A stretch of DNA of 7,774 nucleotides. It comes from an uncultured Sphingobacteriales bacterium. Lineage in GTDB: Bacteria; Bacteroidota; Bacteroidia; Chitinophagales; Chitinophagaceae. This document shows, piece after piece, positions 1 to 6,224 of this stretch (its first letter is position 1; each line of letters opens with the position of its first letter). The stretch is taken from NCBI GenBank assembly GCA_946887085.1, contig CAMPKG010000157.1, forward strand, positions 1-7,774, written 5' to 3'. The notes under the pieces were generated by a model that was not told the DNA's origin, ran no database searches, and was given only the letters and a program-made list of their open reading frames with translations. The translations under genes and the position numbers were made by a program.

Positions 1-1475
1 CCTATCAATTCCGCAATATTGAACACGCCCGGCCCGTACTTGCCACCCACCAGCATAATGCGCAAGGGCAAAAGCACATCGCCTTTCTTTAGGCCGTGTG
101 CAGGCAATAAAGCGTTGAAGTTCTCTTCCAATGCGGTATGTTCCCAGTTGGCAACGGTATCCAGCTGGGCTATCCATGCTTCAAAAAAAGTGCGCTTGGC
201 ATCGTTCCACTTGTCTTTAATGGCAGCAAGCTCGGTAACTTCCGGCGTACGGAAGAAGAAATGGCCCTGCTCCCAGAAATCGCTGAGCAGTGTGCAGCGT
301 TCTTTAACAAGGGCTACAACCTTTGCCAGGTAAGCTTCGTCGGGCACAATGCCGTGGCTGGTTATATAAGGCATTGCAAGCTTTGCCAGCTCTGCATCGC
401 TCTTGCGCTGTATGTATTGATGGTTGAACCATTTGGCCTTCTCGTAATCGAACTTCGCCCCGCCTTTATGCACACGGTCGATAGAGAATTTTTCAATAAG
501 TTCTTCCATTGAGAAGATCTCCTGCTCCGTACCCGAATGCCAGCCCAGCATTGCCAGCATATTAACGAATGCATCCGGCAGGAAGCCGCGCTCGCGGAAA
601 CCTTCGGTAGCATCGCCTGTGCGCGGATCGGTCCAGTTCATGGCAAATACCGGGAAGCCGAGGCGGTCGCCATCGCGCTTGCTCAGCTTGCCATGGCCAT
701 CGGGCTTTAGTATCAACGGCAGGTGCGCCCATTGCGGCATCTGCTCTTCCCAGCCCAGGTATTTCCATAAGAGGACATGTACCGGTGCACTAGGCAACCA
801 TTCCTCACCGCGAAAGGCATGCGTGATCTTCATCAGGTAATCGTCTACAACCACGGCTAAATGATAGGTTGGCATTCCATCTGCTTTCAGCAAAACTTTG
901 TCATCTACCAGGCTGGTGTCAAATTCCATCTCACCGCGTATCATATCGGTGAACCTCACCTTCTCATTGAACGGCATTTTGATGCGGATCACGTGCGGCG
1001 TGCCTTTAGCAAGCAGTTCTATTACTTCTTCGGGCGTACGCGTCAGCGAGTTGTTCATCTCCATTCGCGTCTTATGGTCGTACTGCGGGTTGGTGTATTG
1101 GTCGCTCTTCAGGTCAGTGCGCATGCGCTCCAGTTCTTCGGGCGTGTCGAATGCATAGTAGGCATACCCGGCATCCAGCAGCTTCTGTGCAAACTCATAA
1201 TACAGGTATTTGCGTTCGCTTTGCCTGTAAGGTGTATAGGGCCCGCCTTTCAGGGGGCTTTCATCGGGCTCCATACCGCACCATTCCAGGCATTTGAAGA
1301 TGTATTCTTCAGCGCCTGCTACATAACGGCTCTGGTCTGTATCCTCGATACGCAGCACAAACTGGCCGCCATGGTGCTTTGCAAAAAGATAGTTGTATAA
1401 GACGGTCCTCACACCACCCAGGTGCAAGCCACCTGTTGGACTTGGTGCAAACCGGACACGAACGTTATTTGTCAT
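1..1475 (-). CDS. gltX: Glutamyl-tRNA synthetase (3' end truncated by window edge)
   Basis: Class I aminoacyl-tRNA synthetase that charges tRNA-Glu with glutamate in the cytosol using ATP. My reading of the minus strand starts at the ATG at 1475 and gives 491 codons without a stop to the left edge. The N-terminus carries FAPSPTG (residues 9-15) followed by the HIGH-type ATP motif as HLGG (18-21). RIEDTD follows, and the KMSKS-type loop appears as KLSKRDGD (263-270). The region equivalent to the zinc-binding Cys-x-Cys of E. coli GltX reads YYAFDTPEEL, so that zinc site is absent, as in many other GltX proteins. The family is usually about 500-510 residues, and the visible end (GVFNIAELIG) resembles the normal C-terminus, so probably only some 10-20 residues are missing. 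The start is supported by a -7 box only five bases upstream. Long plus-strand frames across this gene are antisense shadows. Identity is very secure; whether it is discriminating for tRNA-Glu cannot be judged. Confidence 0.97.
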   Translation of the reverse strand, partial: MTNNVRVRFAPSPTGGLHLGGVRTVLYNYLFAKHHGGQFVLRIEDTDQSRYVAGAEEYIFKCLEWCGMEPDESPLKGGPYTPYRQSERKYLYYEFAQKLLDAGYAYYAFDTPEELERMRTDLKSDQYTNPQYDHKTRMEMNNSLTRTPEEVIELLAKGTPHVIRIKMPFNEKVRFTDMIRGEMEFDTSLVDDKVLLKADGMPTYHLAVVVDDYLMKITHAFRGEEWLPSAPVHVLLWKYLGWEEQMPQWAHLPLILKPDGHGKLSKRDGDRLGFPVFAMNWTDPRTGDATEGFRERGFLPDAFVNMLAMLGWHSGTEQEIFSMEELIEKFSIDRVHKGGAKFDYEKAKWFNHQYIQRKSDAELAKLAMPYITSHGIVPDEAYLAKVVALVKERCTLLSDFWEQGHFFFRTPEVTELAAIKDKWNDAKRTFFEAWIAQLDTVANWEHTALEENFNALLPAHGLKKGDVLLPLRIMLVGGKYGPGVFNIAELI

Positions 1476-1480
1476 GCGCG

Positions 1481-1488
1481 CAAAGTTA
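1481..1488 (-). promoter_or_regulatory. Bacteroidota -7 box of gltX
   Basis: The minus strand reads TAACTTTG, an exact match to the Bacteroidota TAnnTTTG -7 element, with the G five bases before the gltX ATG. With the usual few bases between box and transcription start, the mRNA would begin at or just before the start codon, giving a leaderless or near-leaderless message. I see no convincing -33 TTG at the expected distance, since that area falls inside the hairpin at 1499-1517. Confidence 0.6.
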
Positions 1489-1498
1489 AGCAACGCAT

Positions 1499-1521
1499 AC
1501 CGCCCTCTGAAGGCGGTTTTT
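1499..1521 (+). terminator. Hairpin with T-tract, plus-oriented intrinsic terminator shape
   Basis: Six-base stem ACCGCC / GGCGGT (1499-1504 with 1512-1517) around a 7-base loop. On the plus strand it is followed at once by TTTT and then TAAGATTTTTT. This is the form of a rho-independent terminator for plus-strand transcription. Both flanking genes (the outer membrane protein and gltX) lie on the minus strand, where the hairpin is preceded by an A-rich tract and has no U-tract after it. It may be a weak bidirectional terminator behind the outer membrane gene or a stop for antisense transcription across gltX. The shape is seen directly; the function is inferred. Confidence 0.4.
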
Positions 1522-1535
1522 AAGATTTTTTCGGC

Positions 1536-2159
1536 CTATTTGCCCAGCAGGTAGCCAATGGTAAATGAAAGGGAAGCATTTCGTTTGGAAAACCCGGTAT
1601 TACCTTCCGGTTGCAGGTTGCGCAGGCCAAAGCCTGCATTGGCCCGGACAAAAATGCCGTTCTTCACCAGGTAGCCCGTATTCAAGTTCATACCTATGTC
1701 CAGTGGGCGTAGATCGTCAGCCGCTGTGCTGCCTATTTTGATGGCCGTTTTTTGATCGCTTGTTTCGCCGTCCAGGCCCATTGTGGTTTTGCCACCCAAG
1801 ACATAGCCAAGGTAAGGCCCTCCACCCACGAAGAAGAAGCCGGGTCCAAACAGGAATTTTCCCTGCAGGTTCAGTGGCATTTCGATGTTGTTCGTCTTAA
1901 TGGCTGTCTTGCTTGTTTTATAACCCTTCGCGGCATAAAGCAAACCGGGTTGAAAGGAAACGATGTCATTGACCTTTACGTCGGCGATAAAGCCTGCTCG
2001 CAAACCTTTTAGCGACGAAGGCTTTTGTTTGATGCCATTCTCCTGGAACGCCATGTTGGTGAAGCCGATGCCGGCTTCTGGCCCCAAGCGTACCTGTTGT
2101 GCCCGCAGGCTTGTTGCCGTGCTAACTATCAAAACCAGTATAAGTAACGATTGCTTCAT
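1536..2159 (-). CDS. Outer membrane beta-barrel protein (OMP_b-brl_2 / PorT-like type)
   Basis: A 207-residue protein with a typical Sec signal peptide: MKQS, a hydrophobic stretch to about residue 17, then LRA-QQ, with predicted signal peptidase I cleavage after Ala20. The mature part alternates short amphipathic beta strands with glycine- and aromatic-rich turns, for example the FQPGLLYAAKGYK segment (about 68-80), FGPGFFFVGGGPYLGYVLGG, and the closing SLSFTIGYLLGK strand. This pattern is common in the small 8-10-strand outer membrane barrels (PF13568-like) that are abundant in Bacteroidota. Specific function is unknown: it could be a porin-like or adhesin-like barrel, and no plug or ligand domain is visible. 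It lies 71 bp downstream of the class IV aminotransferase gene on the same strand. A stem-loop that includes its ribosome binding site lies directly before the ATG. There is no sign of truncation. Confidence is high for barrel class and location, low for role. Confidence 0.85.
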   Translation of the reverse strand: MKQSLLILVLIVSTATSLRAQQVRLGPEAGIGFTNMAFQENGIKQKPSSLKGLRAGFIADVKVNDIVSFQPGLLYAAKGYKTSKTAIKTNNIEMPLNLQGKFLFGPGFFFVGGGPYLGYVLGGKTTMGLDGETSDQKTAIKIGSTAADDLRPLDIGMNLNTGYLVKNGIFVRANAGFGLRNLQPEGNTGFSKRNASLSFTIGYLLGK

Positions 2160-2161
2160 CG

Positions 2162-2181
2162 CTGCCTCTTTAGTGAGGCAG
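2162..2181 (-). promoter_or_regulatory. RBS-sequestering hairpin before the outer membrane protein gene
   Basis: Perfect 7-bp inverted repeat, CTGCCTC / GAGGCAG on the minus strand, with a 6-base loop (ACTAAA). It ends two bases before the ATG at 2159. The 3' arm contains GAGG at 2165-2168, extended by the loop to AAAGAGG, five bases upstream of the start, which is good Shine-Dalgarno spacing. In the folded RNA that GAGG is paired. No U-tract follows, so it is not an intrinsic terminator. The structure is seen directly; a role in translational control or mRNA stability is inferred. Confidence 0.5.
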
Positions 2182-2185
2182 TAAA

Positions 2186-2193
2186 CAACACTA
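2186..2193 (-). promoter_or_regulatory. Weak candidate -7 box for the outer membrane protein gene
   Basis: The minus strand reads TAGTGTTG, one mismatch from TAnnTTTG, in the 71-bp gap after the pabC stop. A start site a few bases downstream would put the hairpin 2162-2181 at or very near the 5' end of the transcript. No clear -33 element was seen, so read-through from pabC is an alternative. Confidence 0.25.
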
Positions 2194-2230
2194 TGCCAGA
2201 CAGAAGATGTATGATAAATAACGGAGATGC

Positions 2231-3061
2231 CTAAGAGAGGAGCTTTTTTGCGATATCGGGGATGATGCCCATATCGTACTCAGTATCATCAATACTACGT
2301 ATCCATTTTATCCTGCGGATGGCATTGGTCAGAAATGCAGCGTCTGCCGATTTTAAGATTTCTTTAGTTAACGGCTGTTCGATAACGCTGAAACCTGCGT
2401 CTGGTAAATGATCCAAAAGATAACGCCTCATAGTGCCTGCAATGCAGCCTTCGGACAACGGAGGCGTAAATATTGTTCGCTCCTTCACCCAGAAAATATT
2501 GGCAATGGATGTTTCGATGATATTACGATGCTGATTGAACAGGAGGGCGTCATCCCAGCCATTTGTTTTGGCCTGATGTGCGGCAATTGAATAGCCAAGC
2601 GCGCTCGTCGTTTTAAGGTTTGCCAGCGAATCGAACGATTTTACAATGCCCTGAGCGTAGCCCAGCTTTAAACCGGTTTCGTTTAGCGCAGGAACGGATG
2701 GATCGACCTCAAAACATTCAGCGATGAATATGGTATTGTCTGTGTGGCCAAAGCTGCCATTCTCTGAGAATACCTGCAGGCGCAGTTTGCAACGCGATAA
2801 CAGGCTATTTTTGCGCACCACATCCAGGATATGATCCTCCAGCGGTTTCTGTGCTATGGTTTCAGGCAGCTTAAAGCCCAGTACATGCATGCCAATCAAC
2901 AGGCGCGATTGGTGGTATTGCCAGAGCATGATCTCTCCGTCAAGTATCAGTATGGTCTCAAACAGCCCCACTCCATAACGAAAGGCGCTATTGGAATAGG
3001 CCTTCGCCTGGCCTGCCGGAACGGTCACTCCATTGATATTTATATAGTTAGCCACCCGCAT
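2231..3061 (-). CDS. pabC: Fold-type IV PLP aminotransferase, probable aminodeoxychorismate lyase
   Basis: A 276-residue protein of the class IV aminotransferase family (aminodeoxychorismate lyase, D-amino acid and branched-chain transaminases). The N-terminal FRYGVGLFETI (27-37) is the family's substrate-side signature. The likely Schiff-base lysine is Lys150 in NLKTTSALGY. ETSIANIFWV (183-192) is the conserved glutamate segment near the PLP pyridine nitrogen, and LSEGCIAGTMRR (202-213) is the phosphate-cup segment. Length suits PabC, which releases pyruvate from 4-amino-4-deoxychorismate to give p-aminobenzoate for folate. Branched-chain aminotransferases are usually longer (over 300). A D-amino acid transaminase cannot be excluded, and no pabA/pabB neighbour is in view. 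The frame stays open far upstream (to 3592), but that part lies antisense to lpxD and its promoter. The ATG at 3061 (MRVANYININ) starts exactly where family similarity starts; a GTG two codons later is an alternative. Confidence 0.8.
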   Translation of the reverse strand: MRVANYININGVTVPAGQAKAYSNSAFRYGVGLFETILILDGEIMLWQYHQSRLLIGMHVLGFKLPETIAQKPLEDHILDVVRKNSLLSRCKLRLQVFSENGSFGHTDNTIFIAECFEVDPSVPALNETGLKLGYAQGIVKSFDSLANLKTTSALGYSIAAHQAKTNGWDDALLFNQHRNIIETSIANIFWVKERTIFTPPLSEGCIAGTMRRYLLDHLPDAGFSVIEQPLTKEILKSADAAFLTNAIRRIKWIRSIDDTEYDMGIIPDIAKKLLS

Positions 3062-3062
3062 G

Positions 3063-3082
3063 CAAATATCTCTCAAATATCT
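3063..3082. repeat. Tandem 9-mer in the pabC-lpxD divergent promoter region
   Basis: CAAATATCT occurs at 3063-3071 and again at 3074-3082, an 11-bp period, close to one helical turn. On the minus strand each copy reads AGATATTTG; its last eight bases (GATATTTG) are one mismatch from the TAnnTTTG box. The copy farther from pabC sits 12 bases before the ATG at 3061, a plausible -7 position, while the nearer copy is one base away. It could be a duplicated promoter element or a short operator; chance is also possible in this AT-rich stretch. Confidence 0.35.
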
Positions 3083-3109
3083 TTTCCTGCAAGGTTTTAG
3101 GGGGTTATG

Positions 3110-3117
3110 TATTTTTG
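3110..3117 (+). promoter_or_regulatory. Bacteroidota -7 box of lpxD
   Basis: The sequence TATTTTTG, followed by C, matches TAnnTTTG(C) exactly. The expected start site near 3122-3126 leaves a short leader of roughly 10-15 bases before the ATG at 3137, which has a weak AGGA four bases upstream. This box decides the start codon: the in-frame ATG at 3107 lies upstream of it and could not be on this transcript. A T-rich run at 3095-3098 is the only candidate upstream element, and it is weak. Confidence 0.55.
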
Positions 3118-3136
3118 CGGAAACTTTTTCAGGACT

Positions 3137-4090
3137 ATGAAGTTTGAACAGGCAATACCGGTACAATGGATAGCGGAATTTATTGATGCAAAGCTGGTAG
3201 GTGACAAGGGACAAATGGCGGAGGGCATTAATGAAATCCATAAGGTTACGAACGGTGATATCTCCTTTGTTGATTTTGAGAAATATTATAATGCCTGCCT
3301 TCGCTCTGCTGCCACTATTATCATCATCAATAAAGAAGTTGATTGTCCTCCTGGTAAAACGCTGCTTGTTCACCCCGATCCGTTCAGCGCTTATGTGAAG
3401 ATCGTGAACCGCTTCCGTCCTTTTGAGCCGGCAACTAAGATGATTGCTGACACGGCCACCATTGGCGAAGGCACACATATACAACCCGGTGTATTCATCG
3501 GCAATCATGTGCGTATTGGTAAGAACTGCCTGATACATCCGAACGTTACCATCTACGATCATACGGTCATTAGCGATAACGTTGTGATACATGCGGGCAC
3601 GGTAATAGGCGCTGATGCATTTTATTTTAAGCGCAGGAAAGAACGTGATGCGCAGTACGACAAGCTGTTAAGCTGCGGACGTGTTATCATTCACGATGAC
3701 GTAGAGATAGGAGCTTGCTGCACCATAGACAAAGGTGTGAGCGGCGATACGATCATCGGCCTGGGTACTAAGCTCGACAACCATATCCATATCGGCCATG
3801 GCGCTGTGATAGGTAAAAATTGCCTTTTTGCCGCACAGGTAGGCATCGGCGGGAAAGCCATTATAGAGGATGAAGTAATACTGTGGGGACAGGTTGGTGT
3901 ATCCAAAGACCTGACCATCGGTAAAGCTGCCGTTGTTTATGCGCAAAGCGGTGTGGCGCAAACCATTGAAGGGGGTAAAGTGTACTTCGGCAGCCCGGTA
4001 GAGGAGGCGCGATACAAAATGAAAGAGTTGAACTGGATAAAGCGGATCCCCGAAATATGGGACAAGCTGACGAATCCTAAGAATGCCTAA
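3137..4090 (+). CDS. lpxD: LpxD-type UDP-3-O-acylglucosamine N-acyltransferase (short Bacteroidota form)
   Basis: A 317-residue left-handed beta-helix acyltransferase; E. coli LpxD, which transfers a 3-hydroxyacyl chain from ACP to the glucosamine amine in lipid A synthesis, has 341. Residues 1-95 form the LpxD-type uridine-binding N-terminal domain (ISFVDFEKYYNACLRSAATIIII). From about 104 to 275 there are hexapeptide repeats such as ATIGEGTHIQPGVFIGNHVRIG. The catalytic histidine is probably His221 in HIHIGHGAVIG, followed by AAQVGIGG. The C-terminus (about 287-311) is a charged helix (EEARYKMKELNWIKRIPEIW). The usual GADGFGF-like stretch reads GADAFYF, followed by a basic run (KRRKER, 165-170), which suggests a paralogue rather than the main lpxD that normally sits beside lpxC or lpxA. 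It is the only plus-strand gene here, is divergent from pabC, and its stop overlaps the convergent GNAT gene. Confident of family; the exact acyl acceptor is uncertain. Confidence 0.88.
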   Translation: MKFEQAIPVQWIAEFIDAKLVGDKGQMAEGINEIHKVTNGDISFVDFEKYYNACLRSAATIIIINKEVDCPPGKTLLVHPDPFSAYVKIVNRFRPFEPATKMIADTATIGEGTHIQPGVFIGNHVRIGKNCLIHPNVTIYDHTVISDNVVIHAGTVIGADAFYFKRRKERDAQYDKLLSCGRVIIHDDVEIGACCTIDKGVSGDTIIGLGTKLDNHIHIGHGAVIGKNCLFAAQVGIGGKAIIEDEVILWGQVGVSKDLTIGKAAVVYAQSGVAQTIEGGKVYFGSPVEEARYKMKELNWIKRIPEIWDKLTNPKNA

Positions 4091-4638
4091 TTTTCTTTCG
4101 AGGTCCACTCTGTTTTCAGCAACCCGGTGATGACCAGGTCATCCAGGCGCCCGTTCATGAAATAACTTTGGCGGATAACACCCTCTACTTTGCAACCCAA
4201 ACGTTCTGCAAGCTTAGCGCTTCGTTTGTTCGATGGCATGAAGTGGATCTCTATTTTATTTAGTCCTGGTTTTTCAAAGAGGAAATCAATAAAGCGTTCG
4301 AGGCATTTGTGCACGATACCCTTACCTTCATATTCTTTCTTTATCCAGTAACCCAGTTGCGCTTTCTTCAGGAAATGATCCCAGTCATGCATGCCGATGC
4401 CTCCTATTATTTCGCGGTTGTGAAAGATGCCTAATTCTAATGCTTCCTGGTTGTATTGCTGTTGTTGTGTCCGTAATATGAACTGGAGTATATGCTCCTG
4501 CTTAGTTGTAACATCCACCCAACGCAGCCAATTCCTCAAGTGCTGGCGCGATTCATCAACCGCCTTAAACAAAGAAGGCGCATCGTCCGGTTGAAACGAA
4601 CGCAATAGAAATTCATCGTCTATGAGTATGGATACCAC
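4087..4638 (-). CDS. GNAT acetyltransferase, RimJ/RimL-like
   Basis: A 183-residue single-domain N-acetyltransferase (Acetyltransf_3-like). The N-terminus has the typical LLRSFQPDDAPSLFKAVDES lead-in and HLRNWLRWVD (33-42). The acetyl-CoA-binding motif A follows as LGYWIKKEYEGKGI (95-108), and the C-terminal NKRSAKLAERLGCKVEGV (137-154) and YFMNGRLDDLVITGLL (159-174) complete the RimJ/RimL pattern. Family members acetylate ribosomal-protein N-termini, antibiotics or small amines; nothing visible fixes the substrate. The start is a GTG at 4638; the next in-frame ATG lies inside the domain (residue 83), so GTG, or a near-cognate codon slightly upstream, must be used. No clear Shine-Dalgarno sequence is seen. 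The gene begins 18 bp after the purH stop in the same frame, so co-transcription with purH is likely. Its TAG overlaps the lpxD TAA on the other strand (4087-4090). Confidence 0.88.
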   Translation of the reverse strand: MVSILIDDEFLLRSFQPDDAPSLFKAVDESRQHLRNWLRWVDVTTKQEHILQFILRTQQQQYNQEALELGIFHNREIIGGIGMHDWDHFLKKAQLGYWIKKEYEGKGIVHKCLERFIDFLFEKPGLNKIEIHFMPSNKRSAKLAERLGCKVEGVIRQSYFMNGRLDDLVITGLLKTEWTSKEN

Positions 4639-4656
4639 AGACCGTGAATATAGTAA

Positions 4657-6168
4657 TTAGTGTTTAAAATGGCGTGTTTGCGTCAGCACCAGCGCCATAC
4701 CATTGTCTTTGCAATACTGTATGGTATCATTATCCCGCATTGAGCCGCCCGGCTGTATGATCGCCTCGATACCGGCTTCGTGCGACATGCGTGCGCAATC
4801 GTCGAATGGGAAAAAGGCGTCCGATGCAAGTACCGCACCTTCCAGAGAGAATCCGAATTGTTTCGATTTTTCAATAGCCTGGCGAAGCGCATCGATACGG
4901 CTTGTTTGTCCGCAGCCTTTGCCTATCAGCTGCCTGTTTTTTACCAGGGCAATGGCATTTGACTTTAGGTGCTTGCAGGCAATGTTAGCGAAGATGAGGT
5001 CTTTCTTTTCCTCCTCAGTGCAGTTGCGCGCGCCTGCTTCCATCCATTCGGCATAGTTGGTTTTATCAGCTTCCTGAACGAGGACGCCGTTAAGGATGCG
5101 CTTGTACTCGCGTTGCGGATAAAATTTTTCCTTCTGCAGTAGCAGGATACGGTTCTTTTTGCCTTTCAGTAATGCGAGCGCGTCTTCGTCAAAAGCGGGC
5201 GCCACCAGTATTTCGAAGAACAGGTCGTTGATCTTTTTAGCTACTTCCAGGTTAATGGACTGGTTTGTGATCAACACACCGCCAAAAGCACTTTCAGGAT
5301 CGCCGGCCAGTGCCGCGTCCCATGCATTCACCACATCGCTGCGCTCGGCTACACCACATACATTGGTGTGTTTGATGATGGCAAATGCAACATCAGAAAA
5401 TTCAGAGATGATCTGGCAGGCTGCATCGACATCCACGAGGTTATTGTAAGAAAGCTCTTTGCCGTTCAGCTTCTCAAATAGAGCATCAATATCGCCATAA
5501 AAAGCCGCGGACTGATGAGGATTCTCTCCGTAACGCAGTGATCTTTCATTACTATAAGAAAGCTGGAAAGCGCTGCCATTGTTTTTGTTGAAATAATCGG
5601 CTATAGCCACATCGTAATGTGCGCATTCGGCAAATGCAGCGGCTGCAAACTCGCGCCTGTTCTCCAAAACTGTTTCACCGTTTTGCGATTGGAGCAATTC
5701 AAGCAGCTTGCCATATTGGTTGCGCGATGCAACAATGCAAACATCTTTATAGTTTTTGCCGGCTGCACGTATCAGGGATACACCACCTATGTCTATTTTT
5801 TCGATGATGGTCTTTTCTTCAGTCGTCGATCTAACGGTTTCCTCGAAAGGGTAGAGGTCAACGATCACAAGGTCAAGCAAGGGTATTTCGTATTCCGCAA
5901 CATGCTTTTGATCGTCGTCAAAGTCGCGGCGGGCTAGGATACCGCCAAATACTTTTGGGTGCAGGGTTTTTACACGGCCACCGAGTATAGATGGATAGCT
6001 GGTTACCTCTTCGACTGCCGTGCAGGGAATACCTAGCTGCTCAATAAATGACTGCGTACCGCCGGTAGAATACAGTTTTACACCAAGCTCGTGCAGTTTG
6101 CGCACAATAGGTTCCAAACCATCTTTGTAAAAAACTGAGATCAGTGCAGATTGTATCCGGCGGTTCAT
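4657..6168 (-). CDS. purH: Bifunctional AICAR formyltransferase / IMP cyclohydrolase
   Basis: A 503-residue enzyme of the last two steps of de novo purine synthesis: AICAR is formylated with 10-formyl-tetrahydrofolate, then FAICAR is cyclised to IMP. The N-terminal MGS-like cyclohydrolase domain (about 1-195) has LYSTGGT (32-38), GGRVKTLHP (63-71), DLYPF (104-108) and IDIGG (125-129). The formyltransferase domain has RYGENPHQ (212-219), the catalytic pair Lys266-His267 in KHTNVCG, SAFGG (293-297), KSNAIALVK (402-410), GQTSRIDA (420-427), ASDAFFPFDD (448-457) and QPGGSMRD (472-479), ending TRHFKH. KHTNVCG replaces the commoner KHTNPCG, a position that varies between lineages. Length (about 510-530 in enterics) and all key motifs are intact. 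The ATG at 6168 gives the standard short N-terminus; a -7-like box lies about 29 bases upstream. It probably heads a transcript that includes the GNAT gene. No purine riboswitch or PurR-type site is visible in the 56-bp gap before it. Confidence 0.98.
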   Translation of the reverse strand: MNRRIQSALISVFYKDGLEPIVRKLHELGVKLYSTGGTQSFIEQLGIPCTAVEEVTSYPSILGGRVKTLHPKVFGGILARRDFDDDQKHVAEYEIPLLDLVIVDLYPFEETVRSTTEEKTIIEKIDIGGVSLIRAAGKNYKDVCIVASRNQYGKLLELLQSQNGETVLENRREFAAAAFAECAHYDVAIADYFNKNNGSAFQLSYSNERSLRYGENPHQSAAFYGDIDALFEKLNGKELSYNNLVDVDAACQIISEFSDVAFAIIKHTNVCGVAERSDVVNAWDAALAGDPESAFGGVLITNQSINLEVAKKINDLFFEILVAPAFDEDALALLKGKKNRILLLQKEKFYPQREYKRILNGVLVQEADKTNYAEWMEAGARNCTEEEKKDLIFANIACKHLKSNAIALVKNRQLIGKGCGQTSRIDALRQAIEKSKQFGFSLEGAVLASDAFFPFDDCARMSHEAGIEAIIQPGGSMRDNDTIQYCKDNGMALVLTQTRHFKH

Positions 6169-6196
6169 ATGAAGAAACTTTATTCGATTTGAGCCG

Positions 6197-6204
6197 CGAA
6201 GATA
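6197..6204 (-). promoter_or_regulatory. Candidate -7 box of purH
   Basis: The minus strand reads TATCTTCG, one mismatch from TAnnTTTG. A start site a few bases further on would leave a leader of about 20-25 bases before the purH ATG at 6168. It lies in the 56-bp gap between the comEC stop and purH, which suggests that purH can be expressed separately from comEC. No strong -33 element is seen. Confidence 0.4.
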
Positions 6205-6224
6205 GGAAGGTTCTATGAATTAGG

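Noticed and set aside
861..1400. A 179-codon plus-strand frame inside gltX
   Set aside because: It is antisense to the conserved N-terminal catalytic region of gltX and shows no protein family features.
1472..1498. An 8-codon upstream ORF (ATG at 1498) whose TGA overlaps the gltX ATG as ATGA
   Set aside because: The gltX -7 box lies inside it, so the main gltX transcript would not contain its start. It could matter only on read-through RNA from the outer membrane gene, and an ORF this short is easily due to chance.
3062..3592. A 177-codon upstream extension of the pabC frame on the minus strand
   Set aside because: It lies antisense to the lpxD coding region and across the divergent promoter gap. 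Family similarity begins at the ATG at 3061, and the extra residues resemble no known domain.
3668..4108. A 146-codon minus-strand frame across the 3' half of lpxD
   Set aside because: It is the antisense shadow of a well-supported beta-helix gene, whose regular hexapeptide repeats keep the opposite frame open; it has no recognisable domain.
6169..6224. Possible purine riboswitch or PurR operator before purH
   Set aside because: The 56-bp gap is too short for a purine aptamer plus expression platform, and I see neither its conserved loops nor a palindromic operator.
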